Positions 25,800 through 36,000 of a DNA stretch of 64,000 bases are shown here, one piece after another (positions within the stretch are counted from its first letter, which is position 1; every line of letters starts with the position of its first letter). This DNA is from JAJTFA01 sp051715425 (GTDB lineage Bacteria; Bacteroidota; Bacteroidia; UKL13-3). Where the stretch lies: positions 1-64,000 of the forward strand of contig JBPXJS010000051.1 of NCBI GenBank assembly GCA_051715425.1. The letters run 5' to 3'. Below the pieces are notes generated by a model that worked only from the letters and a program-made list of their open reading frames with translations, was not told the origin of the DNA and ran no database searches. The translations under genes were made by a program, and so were the position numbers.

Positions 25800-27197
25800 T
25801 TATTGGTTTCTGAAAAGTTCAATCGCATGCAACACCTCTGAATCTTTCTGCAAATGTGGTGAAATTTCGAAAACCAAAAAATGTTCATTAAAATTCATTG
25901 ACAATGCTGTTTCAAGGTACTGAAGGGCTTCTTTCCGGTGCCCCAGCTCAAACTCATAACTTGTTAGCCGGTAGTAATATAAATAATGCTGCTCAAGCAT
26001 TAGTGCTTGTTTCAGCAAATCAGAAGCAGCTTCTGCATCCCCTTCTGAAAACAAAATAAACGACAGATCAAGCCATGCTTCGTTCAATTGTGGAGATTCT
26101 TCAATCAGTGCTTTAAGTATTTCTTCAGCCTGGGCAATATTTCCTCCGCGGTATTCTGCATCTGCCAGGGCAAGAGAATACTCCTCATTTTCCGGCTCCA
26201 GTAATAAGGCCCGTTTGTAATGGTTTAACGCCTCTTTTCTATTTCCCCCCTTATCAAAAACAAGCCCCATCCCAAACCATGCTTCTCCAATATTGGGATT
26301 TAGTTTGGTGGCTTTTTTGTAAAACTCAATGGCTTCTTTATCCTGGTTTAACCTTTCCAGACAACCGGCCAGGTTACAAAACGTAATAGAATCAGGGCCA
26401 TCTCTGTCAATTACCGCCTTAAACTCTTCAACAGCTTCTTCAAAACGCTCCATTTCCACCAAATCGTTTGCTTTATTAAAACGGGCGGGTGTAAAATCCT
26501 CATCTATGGCAAGACAAAAGTCGTATGCCTCTACAGCCTTCTCGTGTATTGCCATTTTGCTGTAGGTAACGCCTAAATTATACCAGGCTCCGCTTGAGTA
26601 GGGATTAAGTTCAATAAGTCGCTGATAAAGGTCGGCCGCTTTATCAAACCGGCCCTGTAAATCATAGCAGGTAGCAATTTCGTAAAACGCCTGCTCATTA
26701 TCATTCTGTTCTTTCAGAATTTCCTCAAAGTATTCAATTGCCTTGCCGTATAAATCACAATCTTCATATACATAAGCAATTTCAAAAAGCATATCTATCC
26801 TGTCATCCGTATGCATCAGGCAGCGGGCAAAACACTCATCTGCCTCTTCAAACTGCTCTGTATTAAGCAGGTTTTCTCCTTTAAGTAAAAACAACTCTGC
26901 ATTAAAAGGTTCATATAACTCACACTTCTCTAAAACCTCAATTGCCTCTTCAAACTTACCCAGCATACCAAACACTTCTGCCTTTTTTAGATAAAACCCG
27001 GTATAGTATGGATATAACTCCTCCCCATAATACAAAACCTCCAGCGCTTTCTTCAGTTTATCCTTATTAATATGGTGTTCTGCTATCGATTCCAGTGTTT
27101 CAGCATCAAAATAATCACGGGATTTGTTTCTGATCATCTTTTCAAACCGCGCTGCCTGAGAGAGGGTCTCTTCATCTAAAAAATCATCCGCGTCCAT
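25800..27197 (-). CDS. Tetratricopeptide repeat protein
   Basis: The 465-residue acidic protein has no signal peptide. From about residue 45 onward it consists of roughly a dozen 34-residue TPR units, with the usual W/Y-x-x-G-x and A-x-x-x-Y/F-x-x-A pattern (for example AWYNLGVTYSKMAIHEKAVEAYDFCLAIDE). TPR arrays mediate protein binding; the partner is unknown. It heads the minus-strand operon with comA and yqeY, and this TPR-ComA neighbourhood is, from memory, seen in other Bacteroidota. Confidence 0.92.
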   Translation of the reverse strand: MDADDFLDEETLSQAARFEKMIRNKSRDYFDAETLESIAEHHINKDKLKKALEVLYYGEELYPYYTGFYLKKAEVFGMLGKFEEAIEVLEKCELYEPFNAELFLLKGENLLNTEQFEEADECFARCLMHTDDRIDMLFEIAYVYEDCDLYGKAIEYFEEILKEQNDNEQAFYEIATCYDLQGRFDKAADLYQRLIELNPYSSGAWYNLGVTYSKMAIHEKAVEAYDFCLAIDEDFTPARFNKANDLVEMERFEEAVEEFKAVIDRDGPDSITFCNLAGCLERLNQDKEAIEFYKKATKLNPNIGEAWFGMGLVFDKGGNRKEALNHYKRALLLEPENEEYSLALADAEYRGGNIAQAEEILKALIEESPQLNEAWLDLSFILFSEGDAEAASDLLKQALMLEQHYLYYYRLTSYEFELGHRKEALQYLETALSMNFNEHFLVFEISPHLQKDSEVLHAIELFRNQ

Positions 27198-27219
27198 AAT
27201 TCAAAACAATTGGTATAAA

Positions 27220-27227
27220 CAAATATA
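27220..27227 (-). promoter_or_regulatory. -7 promoter box of the TPR-comA-yqeY operon
   Basis: TATATTTG on the minus strand matches TAnnTTTG, 23 bases before the ATG at 27197. TTTG at 27243-27246 is a possible -33 element with a short 15-base spacer. The rest of the 256-base gap up to the next gene shows nothing recognisable. Confidence 0.6.
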
Positions 27228-27453
27228 ACATAGTACTTAGTGCAAAGGAACAGAAGTTTCTTAAGGTTATAAACATGGTGTTGTGATTTAATTTTAACCC
27301 TCAAACACTGCCTTTTGTTCTTTCGTGTGATAAATGACGGTAATATTGCTAAAACATTTTTGAGCAGGTAATAAGATTGTTTCATCTGTTTTAAAATCCG
27401 GTATCAGCATGTTTTACTTTTTCTTTACCTAACAACACATAACTAACCAACAT

Positions 27454-28293
27454 ATGAAAAAACGATTTTTACTTTTATTTATTCTGACCGCTATCATACA
27501 AAGTGTTTTTGCACAAAACGATTCCGCACTTAAAGATGTTGGAGTTGCTGTTTCTCCTTCCCACCTAAATTACAACCTTAAGCCCGGTGAAACAAAAACC
27601 TTTGAAGTTAAGGTTACAAACGAAACCAAACTTACGCGCTCATTTACCATTAACCTGAACGATTACGATGTGGACCAGGCAGGTAAAACAGCTTTTATGC
27701 AGGCCGGTACATCAAAATATGGAATTTCACAATGGTTAAGCATTGCCCCAACCTTTTTTGAAGTAAAGCCTGGTGCTGTACAAAAAATTAAAGTAACCCT
27801 TACCGTACCCGATACCGGATTTATTAACCGTGCCGGCTGGTGCCTGATGATGATTGAAGAGAAGAAACAAAGAGAAGCCCTGGACAATAACGGAAACGAC
27901 AAGAAGATCTCTTTGGGTGTGGTGCCCACTTTCGCTTTTGGTGTATATATATACCAAAACCCGCCAACAGTTAAAAACAACAAGGTTGAAATCAAAAACT
28001 TCGTTTGCCAGATAACCTCAGATAAGAAACACAGGAACGTGGAACTAACCCTGCAGAACACAGGAGATGGTATTGCCTTCTGCACAGCCTATGTGGAACT
28101 AACCAACCTGAGTACCGGAAAACAGCAAAAATTATTAATAAAGCGGTTCACCATTCTTCCCGGAAACAGCCGTAATTACCTCTTCGCGCTGCCTGATGGC
28201 CTGGAGAAAGGCAAATATTCAGCAGTGGGTGTTTTAGATTTTGGAAGCAAGGATATTGTGGAGGCTGCTGAGCTAAACTTTGAAGTGGATTAG
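27454..28293 (+). CDS. PapD/DUF916-like two-domain periplasmic protein (putative pilus chaperone)
   Basis: The 279-residue protein has a signal peptide ending near VFAQN and two Ig-like domains. The first holds VSPSHLNYNLKPGETKTFEVKVTNE and APTFFEVKPGAVQKIKVTLTVP, in the order expected of a fimbrial chaperone N-domain; the same pattern also fits DUF916 proteins. The chaperone's usual cleft Arg is His here (SPSH). No anchor or sorting domain follows, so it should be soluble in the periplasm. Two small secreted subunits and a large outer-membrane protein follow, which supports a chaperone role by inference. It ends in its own terminator. Confidence 0.7.
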   Translation: MKKRFLLLFILTAIIQSVFAQNDSALKDVGVAVSPSHLNYNLKPGETKTFEVKVTNETKLTRSFTINLNDYDVDQAGKTAFMQAGTSKYGISQWLSIAPTFFEVKPGAVQKIKVTLTVPDTGFINRAGWCLMMIEEKKQREALDNNGNDKKISLGVVPTFAFGVYIYQNPPTVKNNKVEIKNFVCQITSDKKHRNVELTLQNTGDGIAFCTAYVELTNLSTGKQQKLLIKRFTILPGNSRNYLFALPDGLEKGKYSAVGVLDFGSKDIVEAAELNFEVD

Positions 28294-28387
28294 TTTGCTT
28301 GTACTTTTTTTTGTCAACTTATCCCCATTTTACCCCCACTTGTTTAGTTAAAATTCAAATTTTTTTATCTTTTTGGCCATTTTTAGC

Positions 28388-28419
28388 ATATTGCCCTGAC
28401 ATCCAGGGCAATATTTTTT
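28388..28419 (+). terminator. Rho-independent terminator after the chaperone-like gene
   Basis: TATTGCCCTG (28389-28398) pairs perfectly with CAGGGCAATA (28404-28413) around ACATC, followed by six T. It separates the chaperone-like gene from the subunit genes. Confidence 0.88.
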
Positions 28420-28479
28420 ATTTTTATGCCCAAAAACAGCCCAAAACAAGCTGGTTTATACTGCTATTTTGCCATTCGT

Positions 28480-28512
28480 TTTGTTTTTCTGCTATTCATA
28501 CTTATATCTTTG
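28480..28512 (+). promoter_or_regulatory. Strong promoter of the putative major subunit
   Basis: TTTG (28480-28483) and TATCTTTG (28505-28512) are 21 bases apart and match both Bacteroidota promoter boxes. The predicted leader is about 28 bases and A/C-rich (aaacaaaacacaaacaaa before the ATG), as in highly expressed genes of this phylum. Confidence 0.78.
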
Positions 28513-28544
28513 TGTCGTCAAACCTCAAACAAAACACAAACAAA

Positions 28545-29330
28545 ATGAAAACAAAAAATCTCTTAGCCGCTGTTGCCGTTGCAACATTGACTACAACAAC
28601 TGCTTTCGCGCAGTTACAAGATCAAAAGGATGTAACCGTAACAATGGACTTACAACCTATTCTTCAATTGAACATGTCGACACCTAACCAGGTTGACTTC
28701 ACTTTTGACGACATCAATGATTATTACGCAGGTATCACTAAGTATGGTGCTACCATCTTAAAAATCAGCTCTACTGTTAACTGGGACCTTTATGCAATAG
28801 GCCGCTCTAACGGAAACGTTGCAGCCGGATACTGGGATCAGCAAATCAGATACGGAACTGGTGGATCAGGTGGAGCTACCAACAGATTACCTCTGAGCGC
28901 TCTTGAGCTTCGTCAGAACACTCCAAATGCTAACGCTACTGCAGCTACAGGAACTTATGCTGATTATAGCACAGCTTTCCCTCCTGTTGCCAGCCCTGCC
29001 GGTTCAAACAGTGTGTATGTTGACCCTGCAAGTGCAGGAACACCTCCAGCTGCTAACCATAAGTACATTGCTGGGCACAAAGGAACAACTGCAACTGGTG
29101 CTGACGCTGTTTCAGGTGGTAGTTACCTTACTGCCGGTGCTTTAACCAGCGATTACTACTACTCTATCGACTACCGTATCGTACCAGGATTACCTGCTGT
29201 ATTCCCAATGGCTTATGCTGCTGACGGAACAACTGCTGAAGACCTGGTTTCTGTTAACGGTGCCGGTTCTTACGCTCAGCCTGGTGTTTACACCATGTAT
29301 GTTCAGTACATCTTGTTAGAAGATCAATAA
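28545..29330 (+). CDS. Secreted beta-rich subunit A (putative major pilin)
   Basis: The 261-residue protein starts at the ATG at 28545; a longer upstream frame contains the promoter and is rejected. A signal peptide ends at TAFAQ (about 23). The mature N-terminus alternates hydrophobic residues (KDVTVTMDLQ). Residues 51-74 (DFTFDDINDYYAGITKYGAT) are shared with subunit B, and so is the C-terminal pattern DYRIVPG then GVYTMYVQYILLEDQ. The middle is rich in Gly, Ala, Thr and Asn. With its strong promoter and flanking hairpins it is the likely abundant subunit. Not a recognised family. Confidence 0.72.
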   Translation: MKTKNLLAAVAVATLTTTTAFAQLQDQKDVTVTMDLQPILQLNMSTPNQVDFTFDDINDYYAGITKYGATILKISSTVNWDLYAIGRSNGNVAAGYWDQQIRYGTGGSGGATNRLPLSALELRQNTPNANATAATGTYADYSTAFPPVASPAGSNSVYVDPASAGTPPAANHKYIAGHKGTTATGADAVSGGSYLTAGALTSDYYYSIDYRIVPGLPAVFPMAYAADGTTAEDLVSVNGAGSYAQPGVYTMYVQYILLEDQ

Positions 29331-29336
29331 AAAACC

Positions 29337-29379
29337 ATAAAACGGAAGGCGGCTCTAACCAGGCCCCCTTCCGTTTTTT
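29337..29379 (+). terminator. Terminator or attenuator between subunit A and subunit B
   Basis: AAAACGGAAGG (29339-29349) pairs with CCTTCCGTTTT (29367-29377), with further pairing possible in the 17-base loop, followed by a T run. No promoter box is evident before subunit B, so partial readthrough is likely. Confidence 0.8.
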
Positions 29380-29425
29380 CTTTTCAGGAAACAAATCAGA
29401 ACAGCAACCTAGCCATATAGAACAA

Positions 29426-30034
29426 GTGAAAACAGCAAAAAAATACTTCTCTATAATGCTCTCGCTGATCACAATGAGCTCTTACGCTCAGTTTTGCGAT
29501 CAGGTTAGCTTAACCATGAGTAGCCAGGCCAGCACTGATTTATCTTTCGATTCTTTTGGAAAATATCTTGGCGGTATCACTCAAAACGGAGCAACCAGAT
29601 TAAAGATTAACGTTGACAATTCAGTTTCCAGCAACCCCGATTGCAGATGGAACCTGGTAGTACTTGTTGACAATGGCTCCGGTGCTACCCCCAATGACGA
29701 ATGGGAAACCCTTTTCACACAATCAACCTCAGGAACAGTACCAAAAATCAGTACCATGCAGCTTCGCATTACAAACAGGTGTAACACATCACAAACAGGG
29801 GATCAGTTTTTTAACGTGCCGCTTGTTTCGGGAACGCCTATTATGGTAATTACCAATACCGGCATTACAACTCCAGCCGGTTCGTGTATTACCAACGTAA
29901 ACGGCCCGGGCAACTCAACCTCTAATTATGATGAGTTTACATTTGATATTGATTACAGAATTGTTCCGGGTGCAGGATTAAAAAGCGGTATTTATCAGCT
30001 TAGAGTAAGATTCCTGTTAACCGAAGCATTCTGA
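29426..30034 (+). CDS. Secreted beta-rich subunit B (putative minor pilin)
   Basis: The 202-residue protein starts with GTG at 29426 and has a signal peptide ending at SSYAQ (about 22). It is a shorter relative of subunit A: TDLSFDSFGKYLGGITQNGAT (37-57) aligns with A's internal motif, and FDIDYRIVPG followed by GIYQLRVRFLLTEAF aligns with A's C-terminus. In both proteins the Gly is 15th from the end and is followed by alternating hydrophobic residues, as in chaperone-usher pilins. Four Cys are present. Its stop overlaps the next gene's ATG by one base (TGATG). Confidence 0.72.
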   Translation: MKTAKKYFSIMLSLITMSSYAQFCDQVSLTMSSQASTDLSFDSFGKYLGGITQNGATRLKINVDNSVSSNPDCRWNLVVLVDNGSGATPNDEWETLFTQSTSGTVPKISTMQLRITNRCNTSQTGDQFFNVPLVSGTPIMVITNTGITTPAGSCITNVNGPGNSTSNYDEFTFDIDYRIVPGAGLKSGIYQLRVRFLLTEAF

Positions 30035-32961
30035 TGAAAACACGGGTAAACATATTCTTATTTCATACACGCCTGCTTTCGGCTTTATTTCTGCTTGCTT
30101 ATGCTCCTTTAAAAGTTGCGGCACAAAACAGACAGGTAACAGCCATTTTCCAGCAAAAAGAGTTTGAACTGCATAATGGGGAGGTAATCTCCAATGTGCT
30201 TCAGGTGGTAAACACCGGTGATGCGGTAACCCGCTTTACCTTAAATGTTGACTACCCTGCCGGCTGGAAATTGTTATATAATACAAAAACCACTTACGAG
30301 TTTTCTCCTTCCGATACCATTTATATCCCAATAAGGATTGTTCCTCTCGGGAACTCTAAAGGAAACAGCAGATTTATGGTATCTGCTTTTGCTGTTTCAG
30401 ATGATGATATAGACCTTGGACATGACCTGTTTTGGGCCTTTACAAAAAAACAAACAAACTGGAGCCTTTCTGTTGAACCTGGCAATACCATTTATTTCAG
30501 AAACAACGAAAATGAGGCTCGCTTTAATGTTAGCGTTTTAAACACCGGCACAGAAAAACAGCCAATTGTATTCTCGGTAAATAATATGAGTTTGTTCTCA
30601 GCGGTGAACGACTCTGCAGGAAACCCGGTAAAGAAAACAACCTCTACCCTCATGCTTAACTCCTATGAGGATACCACCTTCCAACTTTCATTCAAATACC
30701 TTCAGGGAAAAAGAAATTTTAACCGGATAGATGTAGAAAACTACCGTCCGGAAAACCATAACGAAGAAAGATCATTTAATGTACTCATCACTACCGAAGA
30801 ACCAAACTTTGGTCAGCCGGGTGCATTCAGCGCGTCACAAAGAATTTCCTTTAAAAAACTTTCTGACGATAAACAGGCAAGCCAGCAATCTTTTTCACAT
30901 ATGCCCCTTGTTGTTGATTATAATATCAGCAACCTGCTGGATAATGTAACCTTCTCTACCCTTAACCTCAGAGGGCAGGCACAATTAGGTGCAGAAAAAT
31001 CACTCGTTTATAATTTTCAGGGCAATGCCATTGGAAGCAACTACGATGAGTTTATAAAAAACAGCAATTATTATGTTGGCTATTTTCATTCCAAAGGAAA
31101 TGTACAGGCCGGTTTTATTAATGGCGGATATACCGGATTACAGAGTTTTGGACGTGGTATTAAAGGCGCCTATAACCTAAACAAAAGAAACACAGTAAAC
31201 GCCTTTTACGTATTTAATACCGATCGTTTTGGCAAAACCTTTCTTACCTCATACGGAACAGGATATACCTTACGCTATTTCAAACAAAACACCGCCCATA
31301 TCGAATATGGTCATTCTGCCAATACCTACACAGGAACCAAATCGCACGTATTAAACTCAAGAGTTGGGTACAATTTTTACAAAACACATACCCTTAATAT
31401 CAACTTCTCCAACTCCTGGAACCAGATTGACAACATCTATCAGGGAAAACAAAACACCCACGGGTATTTTTTAATGGTAAACTATGGCGGTACTTTTCTT
31501 AAAAACAAACTTGGTATTAACCACGGCCTTGGCCATAATACCAAAGAGTATGCAAACTCTAATGTGTCGCGCTTGTTTTATAATCACCGTGCCCGGTACC
31601 TGTTTAATGACAAGTGGAGTGTAATGCTTGTAAACAACTTTAACAGAAGCAGCTCTACCTTTTATAATAACGCAGACAATACTTCTATTACCAACCAGTT
31701 TGCCGTGAACCGCTCGTTTAAAATGCGCAGCGTTCAGCCAATGATTTTTTATAATATTTTTAACCTGCCAACATTTACCTACCACATGAAGGGTGCTGGT
31801 ATTAATTACAATGTATTTAATACAAAAGACAATACCAGATTCTCAACAACACTGGAGGCGGGTTATAATACGCCCATAAATGTGGAGAAAGCAAAAGAGT
31901 CTTCTTTCCTTCAATGGAACTCCATTATGTTTTATAAAACCCTTTCGGCCAACGCCAGATATATTATAGGAAACTACGGCATTTCTGGTCGTCCGGATAC
32001 TGGTCAGGTTATTGTTACTCAACAAATTTTTTCGGGCAACCTTCAACATCAGCACTTGTTCCGTAACACAAAGTTTATGCTTCAGTCGGGTATAAATTAC
32101 TTTTATAATAATGTGTTTAAACAACACAACCTTAGCCTTAACCCGGAGGTTTATTATTTTACCTCAGAGGGCTGGCGCTTTAGGTTGGGTATGAATTATG
32201 GTTATACCTCCAGCATTGCCCTTAAAAATATTTATAACCCAAACTCGAACGGAGAAGAGCCACAACGTGTTTCTAACGAAAACGTATTTATCACTGTTGG
32301 TGTTAGAAAAGAATTTGCCATACCGGTACCTTTTAAACAACAAAAGTTTTGCGATGTAGAAATTGCTGCTTTTTATGATATAAACGGAAATGGTATTAAA
32401 GATAAAAACGAACGCCCGGTAGAAAACGTGGTAATAAAGTTGGGTGACGAAGAGGTGATAACCAATGCAGACGGGGAGTGCAGAATCAGGGGTACAAAAA
32501 TGGGTAAAAACACTTTTAAAGCCGTTCCCCTGGATCCCGTTGAAAGCTGGTTTCCGAATATTGAGGACTCTGCCCTCATTTTAAAAAACAAAATCCTTTT
32601 TGTTCCTTTTGTAAAAGGTGTTAAAATTAAAGGCAAAGTAAGCATTGATCGCGAGGCTATTGCTGCCGATGCTTCTGAGCCCTTCGATTTATCCCTGATT
32701 AAGATAACAGCAGTTGGTGGCAAAACATACAATGCCCTTACCGGATTTGATGGAGCCTTTGAGTTTTACCTCCCTTACGGCAAATATATTATTACCATGG
32801 ATGAGGGTGTTTTGGGAACCAAGTTTAAACTGGCACGAAACAACTTTGAAGTGGATGTTACACGTGAGGCCGATGGTATGTACCTTTCATACCTGATTAT
32901 TGAAAAGAAAAGAAAGGTGAACCGAAAGATTTTTACACAGCCGGACACCAACCAAAAATGA
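30034..32961 (+). CDS. Large outer-membrane barrel protein (putative usher-like)
   Basis: The 975-residue protein has a signal peptide ending near KVAAQN, an Ig-like NEW3-type domain (about 33-130: EFELHNGEVISNVLQVVNTGDAVTRF), a second Ig-like domain (about 140-240), and a long strand-rich region (about 280-760) full of Tyr/Asn/Phe turns typical of a barrel. Two C-terminal beta-sandwiches follow; the first holds the calcium-loop-like DINGNGIKDKNE seen in SdrD-B domains. Periplasmic domain, barrel and two C-terminal sandwiches echo the order in FimD ushers, but the sequence is not FimD-like. It is translationally coupled to subunit B. Confidence 0.7.
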   Translation: MKTRVNIFLFHTRLLSALFLLAYAPLKVAAQNRQVTAIFQQKEFELHNGEVISNVLQVVNTGDAVTRFTLNVDYPAGWKLLYNTKTTYEFSPSDTIYIPIRIVPLGNSKGNSRFMVSAFAVSDDDIDLGHDLFWAFTKKQTNWSLSVEPGNTIYFRNNENEARFNVSVLNTGTEKQPIVFSVNNMSLFSAVNDSAGNPVKKTTSTLMLNSYEDTTFQLSFKYLQGKRNFNRIDVENYRPENHNEERSFNVLITTEEPNFGQPGAFSASQRISFKKLSDDKQASQQSFSHMPLVVDYNISNLLDNVTFSTLNLRGQAQLGAEKSLVYNFQGNAIGSNYDEFIKNSNYYVGYFHSKGNVQAGFINGGYTGLQSFGRGIKGAYNLNKRNTVNAFYVFNTDRFGKTFLTSYGTGYTLRYFKQNTAHIEYGHSANTYTGTKSHVLNSRVGYNFYKTHTLNINFSNSWNQIDNIYQGKQNTHGYFLMVNYGGTFLKNKLGINHGLGHNTKEYANSNVSRLFYNHRARYLFNDKWSVMLVNNFNRSSSTFYNNADNTSITNQFAVNRSFKMRSVQPMIFYNIFNLPTFTYHMKGAGINYNVFNTKDNTRFSTTLEAGYNTPINVEKAKESSFLQWNSIMFYKTLSANARYIIGNYGISGRPDTGQVIVTQQIFSGNLQHQHLFRNTKFMLQSGINYFYNNVFKQHNLSLNPEVYYFTSEGWRFRLGMNYGYTSSIALKNIYNPNSNGEEPQRVSNENVFITVGVRKEFAIPVPFKQQKFCDVEIAAFYDINGNGIKDKNERPVENVVIKLGDEEVITNADGECRIRGTKMGKNTFKAVPLDPVESWFPNIEDSALILKNKILFVPFVKGVKIKGKVSIDREAIAADASEPFDLSLIKITAVGGKTYNALTGFDGAFEFYLPYGKYIITMDEGVLGTKFKLARNNFEVDVTREADGMYLSYLIIEKKRKVNRKIFTQPDTNQK

Positions 32962-33002
32962 TATTGCGTAAATTGGCTGCCGTTTAGGGGTTCAACAATT
33001 TA

Positions 33003-36000
33003 ATGCTTTTACCATTCATGAGATTTTCTTTTGCGCTTTGCGCACTGCTTTTCCCAACCTTATTTGTTTCCGCACAACAACGTGTTATTAAAAAACAAGC
33101 CAACTGGCAGCAAGTTGTAAACTACAATATTTCAGTAAAGCTGGATGATGTAAACCACGTCCTCAGTGCATTTGAAACCATTGAGTACACAAACAACTCT
33201 CCCGATGAGTTGAAGGAGTTGTATTTTCACCTTTGGCCAAACGCTTATAAAAACAACGAAACCGCCTTTGCCCGACAGCTTGTTGAAAACGGGAAAACCG
33301 ATTTTTATTTTGCCGAAGAAGAAAGCCGGGGCTGGATTGACTCCCTTCGGTTTTCCATAAATGGATCCCCGGTTAAATGGGAGCTAACTTCAGATATTGA
33401 TATTGCCCGCATTATTCCGGAAAAGCCTGTTAAGCCAGGAGAAAAAATCATCATCAGCACCCCGTTCAAGGTAAAAATACCGGTGGTTTTTTCCCGTTTA
33501 GGGCACGAGGATCAACTGTATTGTATGACGCAGTGGTATCCTAAACCTGCCGTGTACGATGTGAACGGCTGGAACCCTATGCCATATCTCGATCAGGGGG
33601 AGTTTTACAGCGAGTTTGGCCGCTTTGATGTAAGCATTACCGTTCCCGATAATTATATTGTTGCTGCCACCGGAAACCTTCAGAACGAGGACGAGTACCA
33701 GAAACTGCTCGCTCTTAGTAAAGAACGTTTTAAGGCTGGAGTAAAATGCAATAACGAGTTTCCTGCTTCTTCTGGCAGTTTCAAAACCTTACGTTTCACT
33801 CAAGATAGTGTACATGATTTTGCCTGGTTTTGCGATAAACGTTTTAAGGTGGAGAGAAGCGAAGTGGTTCTGCCCATATCCGGAAAAAAAGTAACAACAT
33901 GGTTTTATAGCTCATGTCCAAAAAGTTCTGTTGTTCATTGGATGGATACTGCTATAAACTTCTATTCCAAAATGGTTGGAGAATATCCTTATGCAAACGC
34001 AACCGGTGTTTATACCCCCTTACTGGCCGGAGGAGGCATGGAGTATCCTACCATTACCAATATGAGTTCTGTGGACCGCCAGGTTATTGTGCACGAGGTT
34101 GGCCACAACTGGTTTTATGGAATATTGGGAACCAACGAGCGAAAACACCCCTGGATGGATGAAAGTATTAACAACTACTACGAGGCCAGAAGCATTTATA
34201 AAAACAACCTTCCTTTACACAAGGGAATTAACCTGAGCAAAGGGGCAAAAGGAATTGCCATTGGGGCAGAATTGGCCGGTTTTAATATGCTTCAATTGGA
34301 GTACCTGTTCTCCGCAAGAAGAAACGATGACCAAAAACCCTTTCTCTCTTCAGAAGAGTTTACATCAACAAATTATGGTACCATTATTTATGGAAAAGCG
34401 GCAATAGGTTTCCACCAGTTGCAACAATACCTTGGTGATGATGTTTTTGATCGCATGATGATGGCTTATTATGAAAAATGGAAATTTAAACATCCACTAC
34501 CGGAGGATTTTATGAATCATGCAAACAACTTCACAGGAAAAGACCTCTCCTGGTTTTTTGAAGGAATCATGAACTCCATTGATAAAATTGATTTTAGCAT
34601 AAAAAACATAAACCTATCTGCCGGTTTAGTAAAAATAAGCCGCAAAGGTACAAACCAACCTGTGCCATTTACCGTTAGCTCTATTAAGGATGGCGTGGTT
34701 TTGCGTTCAACCGGCTTCAATGGGTTTACAGGAACAGATACCATTGTTGAGGTGCCTGTTGTTTCCGGTGCCAACATTTTGCGTGTAAACGCCATGGAAC
34801 AAAATGTTGAAGTATACAGAAACAACAACACATTGAGAACATCGGGCTTGATGAAAGCCTGGCAAAAACCCTCTTTTCAGTTATTTGGAAACCTGGAGAA
34901 CCCATATGTTAATCAGGTATTCTATTCGCCAATTGTTGGAATGAACCTGTATAATAAAACCATGCTGGGTATGGCTTTTTATAACAGCCTGCTGCCAAAC
35001 AAAAAATGGGAATACTTTATTGCGCCTATGTATGCTTTTGGCACCAAAGATCTGGTTGGAAGTGCAGAGATTACCCGTTCGTTTCTGGTGGGTACCACCC
35101 ATATTAAAAGCATTACCCCGGGAATCAAAGCCGCCCGGTACGGAATGTATGGGCTTTATTTTGTTCCTGATATTAATGTTTTTTCCGGTGAACCTTACGA
35201 TAAGGCGGTAGAAGGGCTGCTTGTTTACGAAAAAGTTGAACCTTTTGTTTCTGTTCGATTCGCCACACCCAATATGAGAACGGATGCTAAAAAAGAATTC
35301 TTAATTCGCTATACCGCCATCAAAGAACAAAAACTATCCAAAAGTATACTCAAGGATTTTGACAATCATTTCTCCTACATTACAGGAACATATAGCCATA
35401 TCAATAACAGGAAATTATACCCGTATAGCATGCTGTTAAACTACCAATATGGTAAATCATATTCTTCCTTTCAGAAAGCCTGGGGTGAAGCAACCGGCTT
35501 AATTAATTATAATAAACCTAAAAAAGGACTTAGTGCCAGGGTGTTTGCAGGCGTTTTCATAGAGGCCCCAAGTACAAACAGCAGCCCAATACAGGAAAGC
35601 CGCCCGTTATTCAGAGCCGGAAACAATACAGGAAATAACGATTATTTGTACGACCAGTCGCAGTTTGGCAGAGCCGAAGACATTAACAGCAACAGCCTGT
35701 TTGGACAACAACTCTTGTTTGGCGATTTAGAGTTTAAAGAGCTTTTTATAAGTAACAAAAGCAATACATCCGACAGGTGGGCTACCGCTGCAAATCTGGA
35801 AACCACCCTTCCCGGAATTATTCCACTAAGGGTTTATATGGATGTGGCTATGTTTAGTTACAATAAAATAACTGTAAGCAACGTGGGCATTACGGAATCC
35901 GTTGAGAGCAGCTTGTTGTACACATCGGGTATTAGTCTCGTGTTGTTCAGCGGGGTTTTTCGTATAAACTTCCCCATATCTGCATCTCAGGAAATTGAGG

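Noticed and set aside
28299..28544. Longer N-terminus of subunit A
   Set aside because: The extension spans a terminator and a two-box promoter. A signal peptide begins exactly at the ATG at 28545.
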